From Vermamoeba vermiformis (lineage: Eukaryota > Tubulinea > Echinamoebida), in NCBI GenBank assembly GCA_045837725.1, contig JBEWZL010000110.1, forward strand, positions 1 to 46,919: DNA of 46,919 nucleotides, in the 5' to 3' direction. The notes beneath the pieces are model-generated. The model saw only the letters and a list, made by a program, of their open reading frames with translations, was not told the DNA's origin and made no database searches. The translations under genes were made by a program, and so were the position numbers. Positions 31,917 through 45,051 of the stretch are shown piece by piece (within the stretch, counting starts at the first letter, position 1; the number at the start of each line of letters is the position of its first letter).

Positions 31917-33456
31917 ATGAACCCACGAAACGTAAGGCGCTACAAATTCTAAATCGATCTGAGGAAATTCGATGTTGCAGGACAAATTTGATTATGTTTT
32001 TCGTATATTGAACAGCGCCGAACTATCGAAGGCTGACTGGCGCTACTTCTGCGGCATCCTGAAAACAAACAAGGCCATGGTCTCTCTTCAGCTCGAGGGA
32101 GAACTCTCTAGTAGCTTTGCTCGTCTCTTTGCCAGAGCTATGAAGGACAACAGAACTCTGATGGTTTTGACTCTGTCCAGCATCCACGAATCTGGTATGA
32201 AGTACCTCTGCAACGCGTTGCAAGCTGGCAAGAAATTCTTCGTTCTAAAGCTCAGCGGCGAATTCACCTTCGGCTCTGACGACTCGCTGCAACTGTTTTG
32301 CAATTCTCTGAATCACATCACTATGCTGCACCTCAAACTCGCCGACGGCATCATAGGCGAGGAGATTGCCAAGGCGTTAAAGACCAATACTTCATTGAGC
32401 GACTTGATCTTCACCGATTGCAAGACATACGGCGCTGGTCTGTCGAATAAAGCCTTTCAAGAACTGAGCGAGGCACTCACACTCAACAAATCTCTGGTGA
32501 AGCTCGAACTGCAGGATTGTGGCATGAATGACGAGCACTGCAGCACGTTGATGGCTGCCCTTGCCAAGAACACCTCCGTGAACACGCTCCACATCACTAG
32601 CAAGCACATCACCAACCCTTATCTGCCCATTGCCAGTTTGTTGAAGGTTAACCCGACGTTGACGGATCTCATGCTTTCTGTCGCCGGATTTAATGAGAAA
32701 GGCTTGCAAGCGTTCACTGAAGTCATGAAAACGAACACGAGAATGCGCAGCTTGGCGATATCAACGGTCGCTGTAGAGGATGTTCAAGCCGTTGCAGACA
32801 TCCTCAAGGTCAATAGAAGTCTGACCGAAGTCAACCTGACCAAACGCTACGACGAGAACGAGGGCGATGATGCCTATATATATCACCTCGAAGAAGCAGG
32901 ACGACTTCTCGGAGAGGCACTGAAAAACAACGACTCGGTGCACTCACTGCAATTCTGGACGGTTGAAGAGGAGACTGACCTCGTCAAGGACTACATGATC
33001 GACCTCCTCGCAAGCAACAAAGCGCTCACCGATCTCGGTCCAGTAGATGACGTCGAATGTCCTGAACTCATTAAATTGCTTGAAGAGAACAAGAAAGAGC
33101 AAGAACAAAACCACGCAATAACTCAAAAAGCAATGCTGACTATTGCATCAAGCGATCGAGCCTTGGACATCTTCCCGCAGGAAATTTGGCTCAACATTTT
33201 CAAGTTCATCAAATTTCCGGGCCGCGATTATCACGCTCGATTTGATGAAACACTCGAAAGCCTGTTCGCATTTCATCAAATGAAACGAACTAAAGCCCCG
33301 CCCAAAAATCTCAGTGCCGGAATGTTACTGGATTGGTTGGCGGTAACAATGGACTTAAAGCAGAAGGAAATTGATCCGCTAATCGTGACTGGAGGCGACA
33401 GTTATCACAAGGCTATCTCGGAAATGGGCTCTTTCTTACTCAGCGCTAACTTTTGA
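31917..33456 (+). CDS. Leucine-rich repeat (RNI-type) protein with an F-box-like C-terminal segment
   Basis: About 496 residues. The preferred start is the ATG at 31917 (MNPRN), joined to 31981 by a 49-nt intron with good splice sites. Without that intron the frame could start at 31972 (MLQD). At least ten LRRs of the ribonuclease-inhibitor/NLRC3 type follow (patterns LxxNxSLxxLxLxxC, such as LNKSLVKLELQDCGMND, VNPTLTDLMLSVAGFNE and VNRSLTEVNLTKRYDEN). Near the C-terminus IFPQEIWLNIFKFI resembles an F-box core. If that is right, it would link substrates to an SCF ubiquitin ligase with the LRRs as receptor, though in most proteins the F-box is N-terminal. A single intron is unusual beside intron-dense neighbours. 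Confidence 0.8.
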
Positions 33457-33670
33457 TTTGATTTGGTCAGCACAGCAGTGTATTTGCCCACCAACTCCGT
33501 GCCGCTCCTGGGCGGTACTTTTTTTTATTTCGTCAATTAGCGAATAAACTCTCTTTAAAGAGGGATTTCACGCAGCTGGATGGCTGAAATTACCATGAGA
33601 TTTTGTTTGATAAAATTGTTATTTAGAAAGATTTGTACAACGAGAATGACGCTATCTACACATTAGTTTT

Positions 33671-36600
33671 TTACGGCGAGGGAGTAGTCTTGAATGTTTC
33701 TCCAGCGTAAATCGAAACAATGCTGTCAGTAGCACCAGCAGCCAAGAGAATTTGGAAGGGATGGAATGACAGGCTGGAGACTGGACCGATGCGCTGACCC
33801 AAGAAACCGTCGTGGTATCGAATAAGACTCAACTCTTCGCTGTTGAAGTTCATGACCTTGATACGTTGGTCTTGTGAGCCGCTACAAATGACATTAGTAC
33901 ATTGAACCTGACTCATTCATTGCGCTCGACTTACGTAGCGATCAGTGGTGCTTGATCGTGAACAGTGCAGCTTGTCATCACAGTGCCGCTGTGAGCAGTG
34001 ATGGTGCGCACTGACGAGGACTTGGCTGGGTCCCAGAACTTGATCTCACCGCTCGTCGAGCCAGAGATGATTTGATTGATGCTCTTAGGCATTGACACGC
34101 TCACGATCCAGCCTTTGTGTTCAGAGAACGTAGCCACAGGGCTGCAACACGCAACGTTAGCTAAGTCCTTCGTGACTGATATCGCACTTACCCAAACTTG
34201 GAGCTTGTTCTTCTGTCGAACAAACGAACCGATCCGTCAGCACAACCAGCTGCAATGACAGATCCACCCGACTTATCGCTGGCGAGCGCTGTTACGAAGG
34301 CCTCGCATGCAGTTGAAATGTCTTGGATTTTAAGCTCCTTGTTGACGTCCCAAATTCTGATAGATCCGACATTTCCGGATGCGATCTGACAAAGAGTTAG
34401 TGGTGCGTTGAAATCAAACATGACTTGTCATATCATACCATGAGCTCGTTCTGTTGTTGCCAATCCACGATGAGACCGGCACCAGTACCCTTGGTCAACG
34501 GGGCAAGGCCGAGCAACACACGCCACGCGGTGACAAGTTTAACGCTCTCGGGCTCATAAATACCACTCCAAATACGCACAACACCATCGTCTACACGCGC
34601 ATATAACCGTTAGTAATATGGACAAGTACTTGTCGCTATGCCATTTAACTTACCAGAGCCGGTAGCAATCAACGGGTAATCGTGCTCGTTCAACAAAGAA
34701 AGAGCAGTCAAGCGCGTGCCTGGCGGATTGCAGTTCGAGAAGAGATTGATCTTGCCTCCCTCTTCCCAGTTCCACACGCTAATGCCGTCCTTCTCATCAC
34801 CCACAACAATGATGTTCTCGAAGGGATGGAAGGCCAACAGCGAGACCATTTCATTGTCGTTCTCCAAAATGGCAATTTCGTTCTCAAGCTTGCGGCAGCC
34901 GAGAATCTGGAATGCCTTGTCGTTGAGGCTGAGAGCTTCTTTCTTCAAGTGCTCAATGCGTTGTTGACGCCAGCGCTTCTCGCTGTATTGCGGTGAAGTC
35001 TCGTCTTCTTCTTTCGGCGTCATCAACGGCAACGAGAAGTAGTTGCAGCTCCACTCGTACAAAGTGGAACGCAAGTCTTCAGCGGCACTATCGCTGTCAT
35101 CGTCACGAGAGTCACTAGTTCACGTTAGAATTTGCTCTACAACACTACCAAATATTGTTACTTACTCGTCATGGTGATGAAGTGACGCGGCCTTAGGAGT
35201 GCTAGGTGTGGCAGGGATACCACCACTGTTGCGCAAGTCGTTCATGCTCGGCTGTTTCTTCAACATCAACAAGTTGGAGAAGCTCGGCACCTTCTTGTGC
35301 TGGATCTTCTTGGCACCCGGTCGTGGTGACTTGCCAGCAGGAGAAGCTTGAAGGTCCTCACTCATACGACGAGGTGCTTCGACAGGTGGCATGGGCAACA
35401 ACGAGGTGTCACCAGCTTGGCTCTTGACTTTGTTAACGAGAGCAATAGCAATGCGTGCGAGCTCGGGATAAGGATCGGTTGTCAAGTTCCACAAGTGATC
35501 CCAAACGAACTCGTAGATGGACGATTGTTCGGCATTAGCGTTGGGCAGCTCTTCGGCTTCAGGTGAAGGAGGTTGGTTGGGAGCTCCCTTGGCTGGACCA
35601 GGCTTAGCCTTCTTCTTGTCAGCCTCTTTCTTCTTGTCCAAGGCAACTTTAGCTTGTTCCTTGCGTTGAATGGTCTTGATTAACGTCTTGAATTCGTCTT
35701 CATAAGCTTGGATCAAATGAGCAAAGGCAATGATTAACTCTTTGCGGACCATAGGACTGCTGTCAGTGGTAACGACAGGCAAGGTCACAGCTAAGTTCAA
35801 TTCGATGCTCGTGCGTTGCTCACTACGAGCACGTGATGCGCTGCCAAATGTCGGTTGAGAAGCGGCACCGCCAGAGGTACGGTGGCTGGAGATAGTTTGA
35901 GGAGGATTTCCTGGGCCTGCAGGGTTGCTTTGTGGAATTTGAGGAGAAGGTGCTCCTTGGGGCTGTCCTGATTGACTTGGTTGACCCATTTGAGCCTGCA
36001 CCTTGTCATTAGTAAGATATTGATCGAACAAAAGTGACATACGGGTGAAGGTTCCGGTGAGTGACCACCACCAATGAATGTTCCCAAGGCGTACACAGCG
36101 GCAGCGCGCACTTCGGGCACGGGATCTTGCAACAAACTGCACAACTTCTCGTGCGCACCTTCTTTGATGGCTGCCCACTTGGCTTCTTCGTAGTTCTCCC
36201 AGAACTTGGCCAAGGCGAAAACGACCCAACGACGCAACATAGAGTCTTGTTCGTTAAGCTGGCCCAAGCAGATCTGCAACATGCGAGCATTCAAACAAGC
36301 TTGTTGGCCTGGACGGCAGTTGTTGGAAATGACGCTCAGAATGAACGCGGCTTGCGTGCGTTGAGCAGGAGGCACTTTAGTGTTGCCCAAAACGTTAATA
36401 AAGTAGTGTTGGCCACCGTCCTTGATCAGATCCAATTGGCAAGACTAGAATTAAATAACGTCAATAAAAACCAGATCTCGATCTAACCACGACAATCACG
36501 TTACCTTATCAAGAGCCAAAATCTTAGCCCAAATGAAGACCAAAATCTCGCGCAACTCAACTGCAGGGCTTTGTAGCAGCTTCAATACGTAAGGGAAAAT

Positions 36601-39018
36601 ACCCACAGATAGAGCCTAGCATAAATAATTAGAACCAGGAGTCGGCAAAAAAAGATCCAAAAGAAGGAGATCTAGCGCCGTTGGAATAAGCAATACGTCA
36701 GGGAAAAACTATGTATCACTCCTAGTAAGACGCATAATATTTCGGAAGAGATTCTACGTCGCAGATCGATAGTCCGCGAATAGATCGCATCCGAACAAGT
36801 TATGGGAATGGGGGTTGCCCCTTTTCCGATACTGTAGTCGTAATGACGTACCTGATTGACGGCCCAATATCCGAGGTCCAAAAATTTGCCTAACAAAACG
36901 AGTGCGCGAAGTCTGTGCTGTTGACTCAACAAGACCTGAAGCACGATAGGCAATTGCTCTGGCGGCTTCTTTTCTTCAGTGCCGAACTCGAGCCACACTT
37001 CAAAGGCCGTCAGTTGTTCAGTGAAGAACGTTGAGTGCTAAACAAGCATTAGAACGAGCGTAATTTTGATAACGGACGCGTGAAGTCACGTACTTTGAAC
37101 TCGTATGACGGGTCTGAAATCAATTTAGAGAGCTGAGACAAGCACTGATCAGCTGCCAAGTCCCATGCTTGCCTATTATGAAAGGTCAGGTCGCGTTCGG
37201 CTACGAAATAAGACAGTCTAACACGTACCACATGGGATGGTTGTACGTCGGCGGCAGTTTGGGATAAGAAATCGGCGTGCACTTGCACGATCTCATGATT
37301 CTTTCAGCGAGCAAGAAGTTACGGAACAAACTGGCCACTAACAGATCTTGACGGAACAGCTTTTGGAAGAGCGCTTACAGATGTCAGAACGTGGATCGAG
37401 TCATGTGACCAAAATGTCTAACTTACGTTTAGGCAAGGTATTCCAAGCAATGGTATCAGTGATTGCGGTAAAGATCCAGTTCAATTCGCCCAATGGAGTA
37501 CGACGATCGTTCAATCGGCCGGGGATCTTGTCGACTAGCTCGGCCTTGACACCGTTGATAATAGTTTGAGAGCAGAACCAACGCAAGGCAATCTTAATAG
37601 GCGTGGTCAAGCAAGCTGTGAAAATATCTGCAGGCAAGTCAGGGTTCGTGGGCAACGTTTCATTGGTGCCACAAGCCGCGAGCAAAATGTAGTCTCGCAG
37701 CTGTTTGACAGCTTGAGGATTGACTTGAACTTTGGCGTTACGCTATTGACGAGTAAGTAGTGAGTGATAGCTGCCTTGACACTAAAATACTACGTACCTC
37801 GTACTCGCCTTGTCGTTGATCAATGAACTTGTTGAACCACTTGACAATCAAGCCAGCTGCCGATGAATCGAACACGTAGATTGAAGGTGTGCCGAGCCAC
37901 GACTGAAGCTCGTAAATAGAGCACGGAATGTATTGTGTGAAGTTCTTATTGAACACCCAAAGTTCACCGTTGTTGGTTGGTTTGGGTACTCCGTGTCCGT
38001 TGTAATGGAACAGAACTCGCTCTTCTTTGGCATTGCGGCGCAGGCCGACACACAGTCGCTTCACGTCTTCAACGGTGGGGTCGAGACACAACTTGTATTT
38101 GGCCTGTAAGGTCAACAGATCAGTAGCAGATCGAACGCGAACAATTTTTAGATTGGGCTTTCTAGGCTTTTGGCGCCTCGATACATCACATCAAAGGTTA
38201 TAACTGATATATTGTGATATGTTGGTAACTTACTCTTGGCTGCCACCGTTCGTATTGCATTTGTAGAGTTTTACCGATCGTGTCGAGTGCTTTTGGTGCA
38301 GGCATGCTAGTGGGGTCTGAAAATGGGAAATAGCGTGAGTAGTGGTAGTGAGTATTAACGTAGTGAAAATGCACATACCAACCCAACATTCCAAGCGAGC
38401 ACAAGGCGTCGTCTTGATCACATCTGGAGGATCTACACCAATATTCAAGCACATAACCAGAGCAACGCTCACCGTCTTCATCTTTAACACGATTTAATAA
38501 AAATATGTTCAACTAAGAATTTGCAAATAGCACAGACAGTAGCAAATTTCAAATTGAAAAGCGGATTCAAGAAAAATCTTCTTAGTGTGAGGTGTAAATA
38601 ATATAGTTACCTGATCAGCATTTTTAATCTATTTGAATACATAGTTAGTACGTTGAACAAGCATGTACGTAGCGGATTTACAAAAAATAATCAAATAATT
38701 TTGTGTGTAATACTATTCGGGCTTAATTGAATAAATACACGTGCAATACAGTTAATTTAATTTAAAAATAATATTTTGCTTCGAAATACGAATATTTACC
38801 CTATCTTTCATGCGCCATTGAACAACTTTTCGTTTTTGACTCGGCAATAATACAGCATTTGTTTCAAATCTCTCTTCGCTGAACAAGGTCTTATGTCTTC
38901 GATTGGTATTGTATTTATTATTTTTTTCCTTCTCAATGTCGTCTTTTTCATCTCGATCTCTGTTGAAGGATGTTACAGCGTTAGCATGCTCCCTACGCTC
39001 CTTGCCATTAAGTTCCAT
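33671..39018 (-). CDS. Raptor, scaffold subunit of TOR complex 1
   Basis: About 1,250 residues in many exons; start ATG at 39016-39018, stop TAA at 33671-33673. The RNC (caspase-like) domain is unmistakable: VVQWRMKDR joined to [79 protein letters not shown] and [20 protein letters not shown]-like helices follow (36000-37600), then a Gln/Pro/Ser-rich and Lys-rich linker (35500-36000) and a C-terminal WD40 propeller (33671-35100; IRIWDVN, VRLFDRR, IKFWDPA). Raptor recruits TOR substrates and senses nutrients. Introns near 38482-38799 (318 nt) and about 36615-36850 are long for this genome. Animals have Cys where this protein has the first Ser of FDSSAAG, so the caspase-like dyad is absent; Raptor is thought non-proteolytic in any case. 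Confidence 0.95.
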
Positions 39019-40468
39019 TTTATAATGGCAAGATTGAAGTCATTAATATACAAATAAGGTTGATAATAATATACAAGCTGTTCTGTTGTCCAATAAAAAT
39101 ACGCGAGCACAATAAATTTTTTAGTTACCGTTACTAATACCACGCACCAACACTAATACTTCCGCTAACACTAATCACCATTCGCTAGTGACTTGCACCT
39201 ATTCGGCGCTTCGCAATTGATACTGTACAACCTGCTCAATACTCTTCAGACACGCGATGAGTTTTAGGAAAGCCCAAGCAACCGGTTGCTCGATAAAGGA
39301 AGAAGTTATTATTGTCAAATATTATTATTTTATGGTTTGACCTCACTCCGCACCTATTTTATGAAAAAACTTCAAGCAAAATGATTTTGTTAAATTAATT
39401 ATTATTTTTTCGTTGTTCGACCGAACCTAACAATAGGGCGATGGAAGCTGCATACGCTAAGACAACAAATAGCACGGTCGGATGGATGACTATTAATCCG
39501 ATAAAGGTCAAATCGGCAATAAAGATCTTGGCATATTCAATTGACTATTCATGCGACCCTCACCGCCATATTGTTGGACAGAAAGAAGCTAGTGTTCTGA
39601 GATCGTATGATACTACGCGATGCCAATCCCTGCGATTTAAAGGTACTACACGTTTACCTTCGGGTGCTGGATCTCGGCTCTAAGATATCCTTTCACATCA
39701 GTATGTAGACCATCTCGATTTACAAAGTGGCGTGTACGGAACCTCTTGGGCACACCACATCAGCCTTAAATGGAAATAGACCGCCGTAAATAATCGGAGG
39801 GATCCTTAACCTCAGCGGAGCATGGTTACCTAATCCCGTTGAGCCTATGATATCAATAATGGTAGATCCAAATATTACAAAATAGCTAATACCCACCGTT
39901 GTAAAAGGTACACAAGCATCCGAGAGCAAAACAACGAGGGGAACTCCACCCATGGCTATTATTTTGGACTTCAGACCAGCTAGTAACCTTATAATTAAGT
40001 AATAATCCTCGCAGGTAAAACGAGATACTTCTTGTTTTGGAAGTAGAATACCAATCCTCGCGCGAGATTATCTCGAGGACGGCAGATCTAACTGTTTCAG
40101 ACCAAACTCAAACGGCAATTGGCGGGTCGGAAAGCCCCCGAGACCCACATCCCTACCTCAGTACCTAAGTCGCAGATTTTAACGATTTTTCTGTTGCTTC
40201 TTCTGCTACGACTGTCCTAAAATAGAAATGCCGTTCACTGAACCTAGCGCTAAAATTTGTCTTTTTAACAATAAAATAAATCGCATCGGAACGCCGATAA
40301 CTGGTGTTTTGAACTCCACTAGGGTAAGCATATCGTAAAGTTAAAATCTTACGATAAAATATTTTAACGCTTGTCCCTGATTGTGGGACCGCGGCAAGGT
40401 GGGGCAAATTTAATTTTGACCATTTTTGTTCCCTCAGCTTTACAACACCATACACGAGCACAATATAT
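39019..40468. other. Intergenic region with unassigned small frames and hairpins
   Basis: About 1.45 kb between the divergent Raptor and Zn2Cys6 genes. An 80-codon ORF (+, 39441-39683) and two minus-strand frames (39720-39953, 40165-40461) lack recognisable domains. The minus frame at 39720-39953 includes plausible splice signals (gtgggtat ... catag) and a hydrophobic stretch (GGVPLVVLLSDACVPF), so a decayed or small gene is possible. Around 40056-40078 and 40116-40145 are GC-rich inverted repeats (CCTCG/CGAGG; GGGTC/GACCC). Confidence 0.4.
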
Positions 40469-43400
40469 ATGGAGGAGGAAGCGCATAAGCCGGCCTCTCC
40501 AACGGACAGCCAAAGCTCGCAAAAGAAAAGAGTTGTTGTTCCGCATGCATGCGATCAGTGCCGGTCTAATCACGTCAAGTGTATGCAAAATACATGCGAT
40601 TATTCTGACAATACACTCTTTGCAATTATATCTCACATATACCTTATAGGTGACGGTAATATGCCATGTTTCCGATGCGTAAAGAAAAAGCTCGACTGTA
40701 GCTTCAAGAGACCAAATAAGCTTGTTGACAAAGGTAATGCACGAAATAATTGCAAGAATATGAAAGACCACGCAAGCGGAGGACGCAGAACAAGATAGCT
40801 CTTTTTCCATCCTGGATTTTGCATTATTATTGAATAATTTATCCCCGTATTTGCTTAGAAATGCTATTTATTTTGAAAGTGACAGCGCATTAACGATAAA
40901 ATAACTCCAGGAAGGATTGAAGAACTGGTTCAAATGATCAGCCAATTAAAAGAAGAATTAGTAGTGGAACGAAGCAAGGCGCAGCAACTACAATCACAAT
41001 ACGATACAGTAATAGTTCATGCGGTAAGTTTTTATGATTAAATGATCGGAGGTTTTTTTTTAAAATCCACGGCAAAGGTTCATATAAAAATATAAAATTG
41101 CGGACAGCCCTCCGAGGCTTACTTCGGCAAATATTTTAGATATATAATAGCTTATAATGGGCTTTTGTTCATAATATGTTCGGAAAAGCACCCGAAACCG
41201 CTGGATTAGCGTGGGATACAGTTTGGCATCCCAACACCGAAGAAAATAATGATGATCTTGATCATTATTAGAGTATTCGTTATGTAATGTTAATTGATTT
41301 TAGCCACGTTGCCTAAATATAGCAACGAATGAAATCGGAGTCTCGCCGATCTTTCTGTGCGACAACTTTATTCATGAATATTTGTATTAATGTTAAATCG
41401 CCATTTAACAGCTAATACTTCAACAAATATTTACAGAGATTTGAAATTCTACTCGAGCCGTATGTTCGGAACGGGGACATGAATCTCCGCAGGACGAAAT
41501 TGCATCGCTTTACTTGGATCTAAAAAATGAAACCAAGAGAATTCAATTTAGCGGTATAATTTGCCCCGATAGGGCTTGGATAAATTTTTATTGTTAATCT
41601 GCTATCCGAGATTGACCTGTTACATGTCAATGTGATTGCGCGCACTTTACAAGCCCTGCAACCACACTGTAGTCATTAATTACATAAAGTATGGATATTT
41701 ACAGGTTTGCTAACGTTTACTACTTTAATAGGGAGGACCTGCACCTACGAGGAATGCTCGAGTGACACCGCCCGCGTTGTTATACAAATTCATTTCAAAA
41801 TACAACGATGTCGTTTATCCTTATATCAAAGTACCACCACCTTATCGAGATATGAACGCATTTTTGGAAGATTCAGGCAGTGACCCGCGAGTGATGTGCA
41901 TGAACGCTATTTTGGCGAGTGGGGCGTTGGCATGCGGTGACATCCATCACGCGAATATATTTATTCAGGAGAGCAGGTAAGACGAACCCTCGCTAGTGGA
42001 GAATAGAGCACGTGCTAATTTAATTCGGCATCGTTATACAGGTCACAAATAGCGAAGTATTTCGATCATCCGCACCCTCTCATTGCAGCCTCGTTTGCAA
42101 CAATGGCGAACTATTACACAGCTACAGGCGAGTTTGACAAGTCGTCGTTTTACTACGACATGGCGCAGAAGATTACACGTGTTGTGTTAGAGAAGAATGG
42201 AAACCAGAAGATTTACGTTATTCCCGAGACAGAGCCAGCACGCACAAACAATCTCAACAGCATAGTGGCAGGCAGCTTATTGTCGTTAAAAGGCGATGGA
42301 TCGACGGCCAGCAATTCAGATCTTGCATCGATTTTAACTCCCAAACCAAGCGCGGAATTAACTCCGATTACGATAGACTTGATTCACATCAATCAACTGG
42401 CACTTCTGTATGTCGCTGAATACTGCACGGATCGAACAGAACAGTACTCAATTTTCGAGAAGATCTGGTATAATTTGGAGACGCATTACAAAGACACCTT
42501 ATTCGAAGTGCCGTATATTACAAATTTGATAGTAGCGAAGGTAAGCTCTAGAATGATACATTCCTAATTAGGCTCGGTCAACTGACACAATCCATCCAGA
42601 CCTGGTGCGAGATTATGCTTTCCGTTTCGAATGAGAACAACAGTTTGCAACTCAATTTGCAAAACAAAGCAAATATTAAACGACATGCGGACCTATTACA
42701 GAAAGCTACTGATATTGCCATGAAGAGCGCGAACTCAGTCAGGTAAATAATTGTATCTGCGCTCATATCTGCTGGTAATAACATCAGTACGATTAGGGTT
42801 CAAATTTTGATTACAGTCGAAGCGTTCAGATCGGTGCTGTCATTATTGGCTGGTGTTAATGATTTGGCTGAGCAGGTAAGCATTAACTAATTTGAGTTTT
42901 CGGATGTCGAAATTTACCCACTAAAACCGTTTTAAATTAGGCAGCAGATCGTGTTTATGAAATGTTCGAGTCCATTAGAGTCAATGACTTCTTACTAGCC
43001 TTGCCGTTCTTTTTGATATCACAAGTTCACTTGTATTTACAAAACTTCCAGAAGTTTCAGCAGGTAAGCGGCTTTTTCATTCTTGACCCAATAATAGACC
43101 ATTATTTAACATCAAATAACATAAATTTAGTCATAAATGCGAGATTTTATCTCGTTTATTAATAATCCATTCGGCAATCCGTGGATTTTCGACCCAATTA
43201 CCATTTTAGGAAAATCAGCTAACAAATCTTCTGCGTAGGCTGCCAATGTTTTGCGCGGTCTGGGTTCATCATTCGAGCTTGCACGCCTTTATCTCTCACG
43301 TTTGTCAATGATGCAAGCGCACCAACTGATTCCAGTCACCACGCCGCTCGACATGTTCGTGTTCTATCCCAACCTCTCGTACTGCCGAACTTTCAGCCCG

Positions 43401-43915
43401 CAAGGTGCTGGGCCGATGCAAGGTGTGACTATGGACGTTGCTCAACCTAAGACAAACTCGTTCCCGTCAATGCCTGTGCCTCTTTTGGGCGCCACCGGTG
43501 CTACTCTCCCGCGACCAATGAACCCTTCATTTAACTTCCAAGGTACGCGCCGAATTAAACACTTCACAATTGGGCAGATATTAACGTACTCACAGAGCAA
43601 CTTGCCCCGTTCAATGCTCCCACGCATTCAACGCTACTTCAATCTTTGAGTAGCCCGTTGAACCCGCCCTCGATGCCCAACGGTGCAAATAACTCTCGAG
43701 AGGTTTCCGCAAGTAGCATCTTGACCAGCATGGGCGCGGGTGGTAGTAGCAACGGCAGCCCATCAAATAGCAATGCTCCGACGCCGAGCTCGACTCCATC
43801 TAGTGGCTCCTTCTTGACTGCTCCGGTTAACTTCCCGCTGCATGTACCAAACATGGCTCAGTTTGACCCTGTCAAGAGCGTGTCCATGCAACCCATCCGA
43901 TTCAACAATATGTAA
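40469..43915 (+). CDS. Zn2Cys6 (fungal-type) binuclear cluster transcription factor
   Basis: About 655 residues; start ATG at 40469, stop at 43913-43915. The zinc cluster is split by an intron (40581-40649). Spliced, it reads ACDQCRSNHVKC, then DGNMPCFRCVKKKLDC, the six-Cys pattern C-x2-C-x6-C-x5-C-x2-C-x6-C. Exon 3 (40911-41023) encodes a coiled-coil dimerisation helix (RIEELVQMISQLKEEL). The large middle region resembles the fungal-type regulatory domain (ILASGALACGDIHHA, HPLIAASFATMANYY). The C-terminus is Ser/Asn/Pro-rich, as in activation domains. The intron at 41024-41731 is about 708 nt and holds a cryptic exon. The exon after 42744 keeps frame only with the acceptor gcgttcag. It is a DNA-binding regulator, targets unknown. 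Common in fungi, scarce in some amoebae and absent from animals. Confidence 0.88.
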
Positions 43916-44205
43916 ATAGAGACCCTTACAAAAGCTACAATGAAGCACTCGGACTGCAAAACCGACTTCAATGTAGCGATGTGTAACAGCTCGCTGAAGC
44001 AACAGTGACGATCTGATGGCTTCCAAGAAGCCCGTTACTGACAGGCAGACCCGTTCAAGACGCAAAGTACGCGAAAAGCACAAACATGTAATGTCACAAA
44101 TAAACGTGGTTGCTGTATTACAGTGTTTGGCCGTGCAGACGAAAATTGCCCGCGAATCGAAAAAAATCGTGTTAATTTTGTAGATATCCAAACAACCACG
44201 AAACA

Positions 44206-44637
44206 ATGTCCAGCGGAATGGGAGCTACTGGAGCTACGGGAAGATGCTTCCCGCTCTTCAAGGAATATCAACAGTGCTTGATGTCGACTGATCCCAAAGA
44301 GTGCTTGTTGGTTAGACAAGATTACTTCGAATGCTTGCACAATTTCCAAAGGGTACGTGCATTAAAAAATACGCATTTTTTAAGGCGAACCATAAGCTAC
44401 AATAATAACCGAGATGAGGATCTCAATAATTTCAAATTATTAAACAACTTAATATTTCGAGCTATATTTTATGCCATAAATTATTATATCACGATGGTAT
44501 AATTATTCATATTTTTTCAAGCATTTATAGGGCCTCTTAAATAAATTAATTTTTAATTGTTAATAAAATAGAACCAACGCGACGCCACAATCGAAGCACA
44601 TATGCGTAAACAGAAAGCCACAAAAAATGAAGCATAG
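44206..44637 (+). CDS. Complex I NDUFS5-like twin CX9C protein
   Basis: Two exons (44206-44352 and 44572-44637, intron 219 nt) give 70 residues. After a short Gly/Ala/Thr N-terminus come two C-x9-C pairs, CFPLFKEYQQC and CLLVRQDYFEC, then a basic tail (RNQRDATIEAHMRKQK). The pair spacing, the DY/F before the last Cys and the tail match the NDUFS5 (15-kDa) subunit of NADH:ubiquinone oxidoreductase. This is imported to the mitochondrial intermembrane space by the Mia40 disulfide relay. Other twin CX9C proteins are possible. If right, the organism has a canonical complex I. Confidence 0.7.
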
Positions 44638-45051
44638 GCATGACCAAATATTGTTTAATTAGTAAATATCTCTATTCAAACGAGCGATCGCGTGTAAATA
44701 CAAAAGCTTCATCATGATGGTAGCTAGCTAGCCAGGTCATGGACAGAAGAAAAATTTACCATCCAGAGCTTGAAAATGCTGCAAGCGCACTATCAAGCTT
44801 TCATAATGCTTCTTTTCGAAATTGCTGTTGAGGGCAGATTCATGGAGGTGTCTCATAGATCTACTACTTCAAATAGTTCCGTCCAACCCAAACTTTGAAA
44901 AGACGACGGTAATGCTTAGTATAATACAATTATGGCTTAGCACGAGTTAAAATAGCGCTAGTGCTCGACTTGTCAGCAGCTGTCAGTAGATACGTAAAAA
45001 ACTATTTAACGCACCGCATGCGACACAAAACATTCGATTTATTCAACAAAA
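44638..45051. other. Intergenic sequence
   Basis: No ORF of note. It contains the first of three copies of a 14-mer, TAGTTCCGTCCAAC, at 44874-44887. Confidence 0.5.

Noticed and set aside
35162-36229. 355-codon minus-strand frame as a separate gene
   Set aside because: It is the Raptor linker exon read through an intron at its 5' end; the upstream part is out of the Raptor frame.
39019-40468. Retroelement or LTR remnant between Raptor and the zinc-cluster gene
   Set aside because: No terminal repeats and no recognisable element protein.
40371-40810. Overlapping frames on both strands around the Zn2Cys6 start
   Set aside because: Only the frame starting at 40469 contains the six-Cys cluster, and it continues by splicing into the regulator.
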